Source of the DNA: Molanna angustata
Lineage: Eukaryota; Arthropoda; Insecta; Trichoptera; Molannidae
DNA: 64,000 bases
Direction: 5' to 3'
Assembly (NCBI GenBank): GCA_963576475.1
Contig: OY754973.1
Coordinates: forward strand, 13,328,753 to 13,392,752
Part shown: positions 22,610 to 33,800 of the stretch, one piece after another
Position numbering within the stretch: position 1 is the first letter of the stretch
How the letters are laid out: each line of letters starts with the position of its first letter
Notes under the pieces: generated by a model
The model's database searches: none
Told to the model about the DNA's origin: nothing
What the model saw: the letters and a program-made list of their open reading frames with translations, nothing else
Position numbers and translations under genes: made by a program

Positions 22610-23010
22610 CTGTAGTTCTCTGGCAATTCATTCATTTCAGCGAAATCTTTATTCATAAGATCAACCAACTCATATGATTTCTTCGTATTTATTATGGTAC
22701 ATGTCTGTTGAATAAATAACACTTGACAGACAATCTAGTAAAATATGAATTCAGCCACATCGTCTACTCTGCTTTCGTTGAAGCTGTGGATTATATTGGA
22801 TGTCAATTTGACAATCCCATAAATGCAGAGAAAACTGTTCAAAAATGGAACTATAAACCTCCAGGTGTTATTATTTCTATGGTTAAATGTGATTCCAGAT
22901 GAAAACAAAGCTATGCCGGTCATAAAATAATATTCGTAGACTTTTATTTGGACCGGCAGATTGGTATCAAAGTTTGATTTCCTGAATAACTTCCTTAAAG
23001 ATTTAAACAT
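22610..23010 (-). CDS. Odorant receptor exon 1, with in-frame TAG
   Basis: ATG at 23008-23010 starts MFKSLRKLFRK, a short basic cytoplasmic N-terminus, followed by hydrophobic helices (GIALFSSGITF, FLNSFLCIYGIV). The stop TAG at 22735-22737 falls in EFIFY*IVCQVLFIQQ, a helix where Leu is natural; TTG to TAG is one change. The frame then stays open to ELPENYR and the donor CAG^GTAAAT, leaving two bases of a codon. That the frame continues exactly to a good donor argues the stop is a recent lesion and not the true end. Confidence 0.85.
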
Positions 23011-23930
23011 TTTTCAATACCGAACGGTATAAGAGTACTGTCATACTAAGGAAAAATGAATACATCATATTATGGCAATATAAATTTATATTTCAATGCA
23101 TTGATATTATGTATTGATAAAGGGATGTTCATGGCTAACCGATTGGATTTAGTCACAAAAATCTTAACGTTGAACTCTGGTTATAATTAATAAAAACTGA
23201 TTTTTAGTAGAACTTTGAGAAAATATGAAAAACGCAAAAGGAGTCAGATAAAATATTAAACCATGCAAGTACGACACATAGTATGGCGGGAATCGTAATA
23301 AAACTACTACAAAAACCATAGCATCAGTTTTAAATAAACTCTCAAACAAGAGAGTCATCGGCTCTGAAACTGGTTGAAAATTTGACATTTTTAAACATCC
23401 AATAACCTCGTATGATTCCTTAATATAATATGTAAAATTATTCGAGGGTAAAATCATATTTACAGTCAGGTGATGCTGAGTATAAGTTTTTACAGTTATC
23501 AAAAAGTTATCAAAAATTATCTATTTAGTTCGAACTCAACCGTCACAATTTCATTATCGAACCTGATTTAGTTTTTACAATCAAAATAATCATTTTAGTT
23601 CGAACACAACAGTCACAATTTCATAATCAAGTCTGGCGGCATGAACAAAAAATGGGTCATATTTATGTCATTTGTAAGCTAAGTTGAACAATTTAGGCTG
23701 CTCAAAATTTTAAATGGAAAAAGTTGTTTAAGTAGCGAATTTGATTTTAAAACTTTAAGTTAAGTCCCCGCGTTTCTACACTTATGTCATTTTGTATAGT
23801 TGTCTATACCAAATTTTTACTTATAGGTACTTAAGTCGTAGAATAAGGGCTGGTTTTTTCTGTAACAGGATACCACAGCAGGTAAAAATGATTGGATAAT
23901 ATGAACCCTGATTATTTATTTATTTACTTC
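23011..23930. other. 5' flank of the odorant receptor, mostly unassigned
   Basis: Includes a minus-strand ORF (23164-23502, 112 codons) with hydrophobic stretches but no recognised motif or splice partner. An approximate direct repeat TTAGTTCGAAC(T/A)CAAC(C/A)GTCACAATTTCAT occurs at about 23526 and 23598. No promoter could be defined. Confidence 0.4.
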
Positions 23931-23934
23931 GTGT

Positions 23935-24015
23935 AGGTACATTATTATGTGTACAATGGCGGGTTTATACCCATTAGCCAATTTTTCCAACGTGAGACCA
24001 TAAATAGTGTAGTGG
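23935..24015 (-). mobile_element. CR1-like LINE 3' terminus
   Basis: GTGTACAATGGCGGGTTTAT and CCAATTTTTCCAACGTGAG match the terminal sequence at 10560 and 19550. No coding part. Confidence 0.5.
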
Positions 24016-24391
24016 TAGGTACCTACATTAAATTTATAACAAAAATCAATTAGAAAGATACACACGTTAGATTTATAGATGTAAAATTAAAGCAAAAAAA
24101 AAATGAGGAAGATAGAGGGATAAGTGGCAGGGGCGAGCCTAAAACCATCTGACTAGGCAAACCCTGAAAGAATATTGGGAAATGTCGAAAATTTTATGTT
24201 TTTTTAGCATCGTTGTTCATTTCCGAAACGATGAAAAATAATTTTATAAACATATTTAAAAATTATATTTATTCTTATAGTATAGTTGTAATAAAATAAA
24301 TTTAAATTATTAGTTGTTGAATTTCTTAATGTAATGTTCATAGGCAAGCCAAGATTTTGGGCTTCTATAAGCAATTCCGCTACTGATTAGT

Positions 24392-24650
24392 GATGGCGTT
24401 CGGAGGTAACAGCCTACAAAGTGCTGAAAATTGCTTATTCAAACGTCAGTATGATTTTTTATATTTAATACGTCTAAGAATTTATTGGGAATATAAAAAA
24501 TCACGGCTTCGATTCATAGGCATTTTGGTTGGTAGAAAACACACGACAGACAACTTTGAAGAGAAATAAAAATTTATTAAATTTTAAAGGTGTCGGGTGG
24601 TTAAAATAGTATTTTTCAACACTTTGAAGGATGTTATGTCCGAAAGCCAC
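24392..24650. mobile_element. MITE family C, copy 2
   Basis: Ends GTGATGGCGTTCGGAGGTAA and, reverse-complemented, GGTGGCTTTCGGACATAACA. Both are followed by CCT(A/T)CAAAGTG(C/T)TGAAAA. Same family as 8901-9440 without the A/T-rich insertion. Confidence 0.75.
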
Positions 24651-25949
24651 CAATTCTTAGGGTTCATATTTTCAAATTGTTGTTTTCGGCTGAGGTATTT
24701 TTTTACAGAAAAAAAAAATCAGCCTACGACGTAAATTTGGCTGTCGATGAGTCTTGGATGAATTAAGTCACATGCATTAGAATTGATAATAGATAGAGAA
24801 CCACGTTGGAGTTTTTCAATATACAGTTGGTTTAAAATTACACGGATTAAATCTCATAGTATCTTCTAAGTTTTATCATCATATCTTCCAGAAATTTTTT
24901 TTTTGTCAATTCTAAAAAAAAAACTATCGGTAGAACTTGAACTTTTGACAGTTACAGAAATAATAGCACATTAAAAGAGAATTGCTAGGTATAACGGAAC
25001 AACAAAAAGATCGGTTACAGTTTAATAAGTAAGATTATTGAAAATTAATATATCATTATTGATGGACTTGTTATTTCTTCATACGTATCATTGCGAATTC
25101 CAAAATGGCCAAACAATATTCTTTGTTCAAATTATATAAATGAATGATCAAGAACTTGTGAAATGTGAGTATTAATCATATGGTGTGGAGTGAAAATGTA
25201 TAGGTTTTTTTAAGTGCAAACAAACATTTTTGAAAAGGATATGTTAGTTTTACAAAATAGTAGATTGAGTAAACAAATAAACTCGTTTGCCTATCTGAAC
25301 TCTATGTAAAAAGAAACTTAAAGTTTCTTTGTTTTTATAGGTAAAATATTTCATACAGTTCACGAATTTACTAGTTTTTCTAATGTCAACATACTTAGTA
25401 AACTTTATATAAAATATCAATGTAACTCTGACCAGGTTCAAAGACGTGCTTAGAATATTTTATTAGAAATGACGAAAGTTTCAACTTTGTGAAAATTTGT
25501 CAAGCCATATACTTAAAACTATCTACATAATATATGTACACGGTCTGTATTTTAAAGATAAAAAACTTATAAGCATTTATTTACTTTTTACGATAGAAGT
25601 TGACGAGAGTCAAATAAAACAGGATTTATTTTTGAGCTATTCCCTTATCAGATTTTTGAAATAATTAACATTGTCGTCGTTAAACGACTTTCTTTTATTA
25701 AAATAATGATACAAAAAACATATTAATGATTATAATCCACGATTATGAGTGTACAAGTATGAAATTGAGCACTTTCGATGGTTAGACCTCCAATCTTGGA
25801 GGCGATAATTTTTTTTACGGCGCTGGCCGATTTACTAATGATATTAATAACAATTAAGCACTACAAATAATATAACACTTAATTATTATAATTACCATTA
25901 TACACTTCCTCAAAAGGATTAGCAGATCAATGCGTAAATTGTTAATTAT
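24651..25949. other. AT-rich non-coding sequence
   Basis: About 1.3 kb with no recognised gene or family repeat. The 25250-25441 minus ORF has no motif. Confidence 0.45.
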
Positions 25950-26405
25950 TTAAAAGAGCAAAATAAAATGCAACAAACGTATCATCAAGCCTTCAATTGG
26001 GAATAGTTCACCCATCCAGATACTTGAAATATCAAAGGATTAGTCTCTGAGGTCTCTATACTACCTAACAACCATACTGATTCCCGAATATTATTACCGT
26101 TTTTTGCATTCTTATTTTAAAGTTATTCGATAAATCTATGTATAATTTCTAAATTACGGATTAAGGATTTTGGAATAATGCCAATGGCTGAAATAATGAA
26201 CGGTAATATCATTATTTTATGAGAATGCCAAAGCCTTTTAATCTCGTTACCTAAAGCGGTGTATTTTCTAATTTTTTCATGAAAAGTTTTATAATATTAC
26301 TAGCATTTGGAATAGCCACGTCACAAATATATGTTATTTTTTTAATTTTATCATGTATTATTATATCGGGTCTGTTATGTTGAATTGACCGGTCAGTTAA
26401 TATTA
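25950..26405 (-). mobile_element. Non-LTR C-terminal endonuclease-like fragment
   Basis: Minus-strand translation gives NRPDIIIHDKIKKITYICDV, AIPNASNIIKLFMKK, a stop, then EIKRLWHSHKIMILPFIIS and AIGIIPKSL. The order RPD-x-x-x-x-D-K...D-V-A-I-P...E-I-x-R-x-W...G-x-x-P-K-S-L is the restriction-like-endonuclease tail known from R2/R4-type LINEs and relatives. A few stops are present and the RT domain is missing. The exact clade is uncertain. Confidence 0.6.
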
Positions 26406-26454
26406 TTTAATCGTAATAAAGCGAAACAATTTTATTTTCTAAAAATTAAATGTG

Positions 26455-26655
26455 TATTTATAATTGACGAAGTTTTTATTTTAAAGAATTCCATTGTAAA
26501 TTATGTATATAATTAAAAGTAAAACCCATTTTTTGATTCTACGTGAGTTAAATTTATACGATAGGCCTATTTCGCCTTGATGAGGCATTTACGAGCTCAT
26601 GTAGAATAAAAAAAAGGGTTTTAATTTTAATAATATACATCATTTGAATGTGTAT
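26455..26655. mobile_element. Foldback MITE, family A, copy 2
   Basis: Shares TTTTTGATTCTACGTGAGTT, the loop GATAGGCCTATTTCGCCTTG and the GACGAAGTTTTTATTTTAAA flank with 1437-1640. The arms are more diverged here. Confidence 0.7.
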
Positions 26656-26782
26656 TGTTTTGGATTTGTATTTAGGTACAAATAAGAGACATTTTTAGTG
26701 ATTATATTTGCTAGTTTTTGTATCTGCATGGTAATGTCCTAATATGTGTAACCATGATGTGAATAGGAAGAAAAATGTTTTG

Positions 26783-26998
26783 CATCTCGATCTTCTGGCA
26801 GGTACCTACAATGTCAAATTTTAATTTATTGCGCACCTAACAGCAAGTTGCCACATTATTCTAGACTCTGATAATGTTTATCAACTCCCAGATCCGGACT
26901 GAAAACAGAGTGAAAAAACTTTCCACTAGGAATCGAGCCCGAGACCCTTGGCTTAGGAGTCAGATATCTAATGAACTTACTGTGCCACAAAGGAAGAC
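26783..26998 (-). mobile_element. SINE family 1, copy 4
   Basis: B-box GGCTCGATTCC on the minus strand and the CTGTTTTCAGTCCGGATCTG body. The 5' tip GTCTTCCTTTGTGGCACAGT is diverged from GTCGGCCTTCGTGG. Confidence 0.8.
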
Positions 26999-27015
26999 AA
27001 AATTAAAGTTTGATT

Positions 27016-27106
27016 TCAGTCGACCTAACTGAAACTTTTTGATTACAAGCGAACATGGTAAGATCATACAATTAATAAGTCAATAGTCAGTTAGGTCGAC
27101 AATTGG
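27016..27106. repeat. Short inverted repeat
   Basis: GTCGACCTAACTGA and TCAGTTAGGTCGAC bound about 90 bases. A possible tiny foldback element. Confidence 0.5.
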
Positions 27107-27762
27107 TATTTGAGTGTAATAACAGGAGAGAACGGTAGGTATGTAATATATCAAAATTATTATGGATGTTAAGTGAGTGGTTTTGAAGGAATGTGTTTAA
27201 CGATATAATGTTATATGATGTAATGTCGAGGGGTGTTCTTATTAATTATCCATGTAATGATTAATAGGTCTTGCTTAAATAATAACACACAAATTTATTC
27301 ATCGTTTTCTGTGAGATTATATATCTTGCCTTGCTATTAATTAAATTTAATTCAGTATTTAAGCATGTTGTTGAATTTATGATAATCCTCGATTTGACTC
27401 AATACTAAAGATATTTTATATTTTTCTCTTCTGTTGCATTTTTCCCTCGACTTGGAAAAGTTCTTTTGTCTTCGTACGACGTATTTGTTTTGAGATTTTA
27501 TTTAACTAACTGACTAGCTATCAATCACAATCTTCTTGCTTCTGACGGGAACAAATATAAATTATTTCATAATATTTTGTTAAATAATTTTCAATCACAA
27601 TATTTTTAATCTGATTTATCGAATTCAAATGCAACTATTATAACAGGAAATAAATTTCTTGAAATGCACATAGTGAAAAGTATAAGAAGGTATAAATAGT
27701 TAATTCTTTTCTTTAATATTCAAAACACAAACAAACAAGTAAATTAAAAAAAAATGAGTACA
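27107..27762. other. AT-rich non-coding sequence
   Basis: Nothing recognised upstream of the Helitron cluster. Confidence 0.4.
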
Positions 27763-28552
27763 CTAGTTGCATGTAACACATGAGATCCAACTGTCGATAG
27801 CGATAGTATGTATAGTTGAAGAATAAAAATCAAACTATAAACCCATAAATCCAAATTATTGAAAATTTTAACACATGTTGGTATGTATGTCAATATAGGA
27901 CAGTATGGAGGGCAGTCCTCTTTTCCTACCCGGAATATGAAAACAGCATGATGGTTCTGTATGTATGTTTGGAGATTAAGTACCTATCAAACTATTAAGT
28001 CTTCTTACATATTGTGTATAGGCGACTGCCCTACAAATTGTATGAAGCAATGTCGTCACTACATTCCATTTTTATAAAAATTGTTAAAAAAAGTTTGAGA
28101 TGTGCTAATACCATGTTAATATTTTTTATAGAAAATTAAATTATCTAGTTGGGGTGTTTCGGCTTTTTTCGATATTAAAAAAAAAAATTAAAATATAAGC
28201 AGTTTAACTCATAAATTTATCATACAAAAAATATTTTTCTTAATAAAAAATGTTTGAGAAACCCTGGAATTTTTTTGAATAAACTTATTTGAGATTTTGT
28301 ATTTTTCTATGCTTATACCAATTTTCAGCGTTTTAGCTTTTATGGTTTCTGAGATATATGGAAAAATAAATTAAAAATTCAAAAGTTGATAACCCCTGAC
28401 TGAAATATAAATTCAAAATTCTGAGTAAAAAAGTTTTGTAGGCCTATAACTGTTTATATATTCTGAAATTTTGGGCTTTGTTAATTGAGCGGATCAAAAG
28501 TTATAAGGGGGGGACGGACACACACACAGACACACACACAGACACACACACA

Positions 28553-28593
<41 letters not shown>

Positions 28594-28797
28594 ACGAAAT
28601 GTTCTACTCCGAATTCTGAGTAAATCCGTGTATGAAACATATATGCTGCGAAGTCTCTAAGTTGGTGTTTTTTGACTTCAAAGATGGAAAAGCCGTGAAA
28701 AAAGTAGACCTCTCCATACAATTCTCGCGTATTCTGGCTTGATACATTGTCGATGTGTTAAGAGAACAAAGTTCTCCTGAACAAATCGACAGTTGGA
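27763..28797 (-). mobile_element. Non-autonomous Helitron, minus copy 1
   Basis: Read on the minus strand it begins A^TCCAACTGTCGAC.. (right end ..GTTGGA|T) and ends ..CATGCAACTAG^T. A GAGAAC-AAA-GTTCTC hairpin lies near the 5' end. An inverted copy of the first 14 bases (ATCCAACTGTCGAT) and a CATGTGTTACATG hairpin lie just before the CTAG end. An AC/AGAC microsatellite is internal. No Rep or helicase coding. Confidence 0.88.
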
Positions 28798-29090
28798 TAA
28801 AACTAGTTGCATGTAACACATGAGATCCAACTGTCGATAGCGATAGTATGTATAGTTGAAGAATAAGAATCAAACTATAAACCCATAAATCCAAATTATT
28901 GAAAATTTTAACACATGTTGGTATGTATGTCAAGATAGGACAGTATGGAGGTCAGTCCTGTTTTCCTACCCGGAATATGAAAACAGCATGATGGTTCTGT
29001 ATGTATGTTTGGAGATTAAGTACCTATCAAACTATTAAGTCTTCTTACATATTGTGTATAGGCGACTGCCCTACAAATTGTATGAAGCAA

Positions 29091-29103
29091 TGTCGTCACT
29101 ACA
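29091..29103. repeat. Target-site duplication of the I-type LINE, left
   Basis: TGTCGTCACTACA, repeated at 34596-34608. The same sequence is single in the intact Helitron copies. Confidence 0.95.
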
Positions 29104-29473
29104 GTTGTATCGCTGCCACCGCGAAGGGAGGTTGTGTTAGTATGCTCACTCGCCGCCACACTCGCCGTTAAGTGATATTATTGTTCCGTGATTTTCTGGT
29201 GTTGGAATCGCTCAAGGGAAGTGATTTTTTCTTTATAATCGTATTGTTGTTTGATGTTTTTCTTTCTCATTTCTATGTAAAATTTATTCTTTTTCAGTTA
29301 TTCTATACCTATATTACTTATTTATCTTTTGATTTTTATTTTGATTTATTTATTCCGTTCGTGGTAACGAATTTTCGTTTATTTATATACATATATAGGT
29401 GCATTCCTATCTTATTTAACTTTGTTATTCCTTTTGTTAGTGAAATTTTTATTTTTGTTTCGATCTTGTCATA
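29104..29473 (+). promoter_or_regulatory. 5' UTR of the I-type LINE, likely internal promoter
   Basis: I-type LINEs carry an internal promoter at their 5' end. The segment from the element start to the ORF1 ATG has no long ORF. The promoter role is inferred from family knowledge. The sequence itself shows only position and a GC-rich first 70 bases. Confidence 0.5.
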
Positions 29474-30805
29474 ATGGAAGAAATCCATAAACCTCCTGAC
29501 CCTCCTGACGACATAACAATCCAACCGAATTCCTCTGCCGCAAAACCTAATAAAAGAAGACGTGAAGGAAACGATTTTCCTTCTCCTTCTTCCCCTACTT
29601 CCAAGTATCCTGATGTATCTGAAGCTTCTCACGCTAGTCCCTTAAATCTGAAGTACAGCAGTAACTCTCTCCCTCCCTTTTTGGTTTATGTCCAGAATGT
29701 GGACAATGATGCTTCTCTGCACCCTATGAAATTCGGCCAAATCCTCTACAAAAACAAAATTGTTAATGTCTCTCCCGGCGGTGTCAAAGCCGAGGGAAGA
29801 AACAAGATTTCCGTCTCCTTCACAAACCCCAATGCTGCTAATTCCTTTGTAGATTCTTCAATTCTTACCTCTAATAACCTTAAAGCATATATTCCATCTT
29901 TTAAACTTACAAAAATGGGCTTAGTAAGAGGCATCTCCACCGAACTGTCAAATGATGACATTATAGAAAATGTGTCTGTGCCATCCCAATTTGGAAAAAT
30001 AATCAAAGCCAGACGTTTGAATTATAAAGATTCCTCGTCTGGATCTATCGAATGGAAACCCTCTCAAACGGTTGTTTTGACCTTTGAAGGTCAGACTCTT
30101 CCGAAGAACGTCTACCTCTACTATAACTCTTTGCCAGTTGAGCTATATACATTCCCAACAGTTCTTTGTTTCCAATGTTGCCGTTACGGTCACACTAAAT
30201 CCCAATGCCGTTCTCAGCCTCGATGCTTCAAATGTGGGGAATCCCATTTGGGGGAAACCTGTGCATCAACAAAACCTGTTTGTATTAATTGTTCCGGTGC
30301 TCATCCTGCTTCTAGTCTCTTTTGTCCCGAATTTTCGAGACAAAAAAACATTAAACACTCAATGGCCTCCGAAAACATTTCTTACGTAGAAGCGTCAAAA
30401 TTATACCCAACAAGTAAAATGAGTTACACAGAAGCTACATCGGCTTCTTCCTCCACGCCTATTTCCATTCCTTCACGTAATCAATCCTTTAAAATGACTC
30501 TTAAAAACATTCCGAAAGAACAAAGACCTAAAGTTTCTCCACATTTTGACAAAGCCAGTCATGAAAATCTTCTTTCATACACAAATGGCCAAGCTACAAT
30601 GCCTAGTGACGGCTGCGCCATGCGTTGCAACCCAGAACCTTTCAACAAATCCAACGACCTGACGTCAATCATCCCCATGATAGCCCAAATCCTAATTTCT
30701 TTATTTTCTGACATCGATAACTTACCGTCCTACGCTGCCAACTCTCTTCCATTCCTCAACGATCTAGTGCAATATAATGGCTCCACATCCAAAAACAAAG
30801 AATAA
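29474..30805 (+). CDS. LINE ORF1 nucleic-acid-binding protein (Gag-like)
   Basis: 443 residues. ORF1 proteins of I-type LINEs bind element RNA and form the ribonucleoprotein that is reverse transcribed. The N-terminal 60 residues are rich in Pro and Ser with a basic KRRREG patch. Three zinc knuckles lie in tandem at about residues 233-285: CFQCCRYGHTKSQC (C-x2-C-x4-H-x4-C), CFKCGESHLGETC and CINCSGAHPASSLFC, the last two with altered spacing. The centre (about 70-225) looks like the RRM-type part of such ORF1 proteins, from order and charge only. The frame is uninterrupted. It overlaps ORF2 by 29 bases, so ORF2 is probably made by reinitiation or shifting. ATG 29474 is the first in frame. Confidence 0.88.
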   Translation: MEEIHKPPDPPDDITIQPNSSAAKPNKRRREGNDFPSPSSPTSKYPDVSEASHASPLNLKYSSNSLPPFLVYVQNVDNDASLHPMKFGQILYKNKIVNVSPGGVKAEGRNKISVSFTNPNAANSFVDSSILTSNNLKAYIPSFKLTKMGLVRGISTELSNDDIIENVSVPSQFGKIIKARRLNYKDSSSGSIEWKPSQTVVLTFEGQTLPKNVYLYYNSLPVELYTFPTVLCFQCCRYGHTKSQCRSQPRCFKCGESHLGETCASTKPVCINCSGAHPASSLFCPEFSRQKNIKHSMASENISYVEASKLYPTSKMSYTEATSASSSTPISIPSRNQSFKMTLKNIPKEQRPKVSPHFDKASHENLLSYTNGQATMPSDGCAMRCNPEPFNKSNDLTSIIPMIAQILISLFSDIDNLPSYAANSLPFLNDLVQYNGSTSKNKE

Positions 30806-33800
30806 TAACTCAATCTGCATATTACAATGGAACAGCAGAAGTCTAGTTTCGAATAAAATAGACTTTTGCTATATTTTAAAAACATACAATATTAATATTG
30901 CTGCGGTATCAGAGACCTGGCTTAAACCAGGATCCGATTTTTTTATCCCCGGTTACACGATTTTACGAGACGATCGATATGATGCTCATGGAGGAGCTGC
31001 GTTAATATTTAAATCTTCATTGCCATATAATGTAATAAATATCCCCTCACATTCTAATATCCAAATAGTTGCTGCTAACATAAATAATATAAGTTATATC
31101 TCAACTTACTGTCCACCTAACACTTTTTTTGATCCTAACTACTGGAATTTATTGATATCATTATGTTCCTCTCAAATATTTATATTAGGTGACTTTAATG
31201 CCCACTCGCCTTCCTGGGGATGTGTTTCTCAAGACAGTTCAGGCGACTCAATTTTGACGTTTTGCGATGATAATAATATGTGTATCTTGAACAATGGCTC
31301 ACCAACTAGATTTACTTCACCATCACAAAATCAAAGTGCAGTTGACCTTTCCTTGTGTTCTACCAATCTTGCTACCTCCACTTCCTGGACCGTCATGGAT
31401 GACACCTTTTCTAGTGACCATTTCCCAATAATTCTAAACTATTCTCCTAGTCCATCGTTTTCAACAACATATACAAAAGTCAGTAAATTCAAATTGAATT
31501 TAGCAGATTGGTATAACTTCCATAAAATCTTAGAAGAATCCGTTAGCACTCTTCCACCTCTTATGTTTCCAGCGGATTTAAATACAATTTTCTCTAAACT
31601 ATTATCAGTTATTAAATCAGCTGCCGAGTCTTGCATTCCAAAAACAAAAAAATCTAAAACTCTCCCGCCATGGTGGGACGACGAATGCTCAGAACTCATT
31701 CTAGAGAGAAAAAAAGCCATGAAAAAATACAGGAAAAATATGTCACTGTCCAATTTTCTTAATGCAAAAAATATTCAAGCATTAACTAAGAAAACTTTAA
31801 GAAAAAAAAAACGTCAAGGCTGGTATGACTTATGTAATTCCCTTTCTCCAGAATCTTCTTCTTCTCAAATCTGGAATAAAATTCATAGATTTCGTGCATC
31901 ATATTCTCCTACATATACTAACTCCCAGGATGACTGGATAATGTCATTTACCGATAATTTGGCCCCTGCCTACGTTCCAAGCTTTGAAGAGGTATGCAAC
32001 TCTTCTCATAATTCACAGCCCGCCTCCTGGCTAACCTCTCCATTTAAAATAGAAGAATTATTAATTCAAATTCAGTCATTATGTAATACGGCTCCAGGAG
32101 TGGATGGTATTTCAAATATATTTTTTCAAAAATTTCCTGCTAATCTTCTGTCATACCTTTTAGATATGTACAACCTAATTTTACAAATAGGATTCGTACC
32201 TTCAGAATGGAAGACCCAGATAGTTATTCCAATTTTGAAACCGGGTAAAGATGCAAAACTTGGTTCTTCCTATAGACCTATTGCACTTTCATCTTGTTTC
32301 TTAAAATTATTAGAGCGTATGTTGAAAAAACGATTAGATTGGTATATAGAACATAATAACCTTCTTTCGACTTCACAATTTGGTTTCCGAAAATCAAAAT
32401 CTTGTCTTGATAACCTGAGTATTTTAACAACTGACATTCGGACTGCTTTCTCTAAACAAGAATCTACTGCAGCAGCCTTTTTAGATATATCTGGCGCATA
32501 TGATAACGTTCAGCTTCCTGTACTGAAAAATAAATTATCTACAATAGGTATTCCGGATCAACTGTGTCGTCTCATTCATAACATATTTTCCGAACGCACT
32601 ATTAATATCAATAGAAATAATATAAATATATCAAGAACCATATGGAAAGGATTACCTCAGGGCTCCGTATTAAGTCCTATTTTATTTAATGTCTACTGTT
32701 CAGATCTCGAATCGAAACTCCCTGATAAGGTTTCCTTTGTTAATTATGCTGACGATATTAGCATATATGTTTCAAATAAATTTATTGATATATCCGTAAA
32801 AGATTTAACTATGGCTATCAAAATAATAAACAAATGGGCTCTTAAAAATGGTCTCCAGGTTTCCCCTCAAAAAAGTAAGGTTGTAATTTTTACTCGTAAA
32901 CACAAAACTCCCACAGTAAACATAATTATTGACAATATTCAAATTCCTGTGTTAAATCAAGTTAAATTTCTGGGCTTAATTTTAGACAGAAAAATGTCAT
33001 GGAAACCTCACATTGAGCATGCTATTGCCAAATGCGAAAGAAATTTAAACCCTCTTCGAGCCGTTTCCCGAGTGTGGTGGGGTTCTCACCCATCATGCAT
33101 GAAAATCCTTTACAATTCTCTGGTTCGTGGTGTCCTTGATTTTGGTAGCTTTCTTTGGGACCCGATCCCTTCATTTCTTCAACTTAAACTTGAAAGAATT
33201 CAATCAAAGGGCCTGAGACTGGTTCTCGGCGCTATGCGTTCAACACCCATTAATGCTCTTCAAGTGGAGGCACTAGACATGCCTCTTAATCTTCGTAGAG
33301 AATTATTGGCAGTCAAATTTCTCACAAAGCGGATAAATATTAATACACACCCCATCATGCGTAAACTATCATCCTTGCTATCTCTATGTCAATCCACTAG
33401 ATTCTGGGCCAAAAAACCATATCCTCACTTATGCTCAGCATATTTAAAGCTCCGTGATAGAATAACCGATTCTCCTATCTATTCTTGCCTGCCATACTAC
33501 CAAACTCCCTTTAAGGTTAATTTCATTATTCCCAATATAATTGAAAATATTGGCATCAACAAATCGACTCAATTACCCCCCCACACCATTAACAAAATCT
33601 TCAATAACATAGTAAATTCTAAATGGCCGTCACATCTTAAAATTTATACTGATGGGTCAAAAATGTATCCAAATGGACCATGTGGCTCCGCAGTGTACAT
33701 TCCTTCCTTAAATACTGAACTTCTCTTTAAGCTTCCCCCTGGGTCATCTGTCTATTCAGCGGAGTGTTTGGCGATAAGAGAAGCATTAAAACTTCTAGAC

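Noticed and set aside
23164..23502. Second odorant receptor exon upstream of the first gene
   Set aside because: Hydrophobic 112-codon minus ORF at a suggestive place, but I could not find a matching splice donor, receptor motif or partner exons.
29172..29474. 100-codon plus ORF before ORF1 of the I-type LINE
   Set aside because: Composition is Phe/Leu-rich from T-rich 5' UTR, with no domain and no known ORF in this position.
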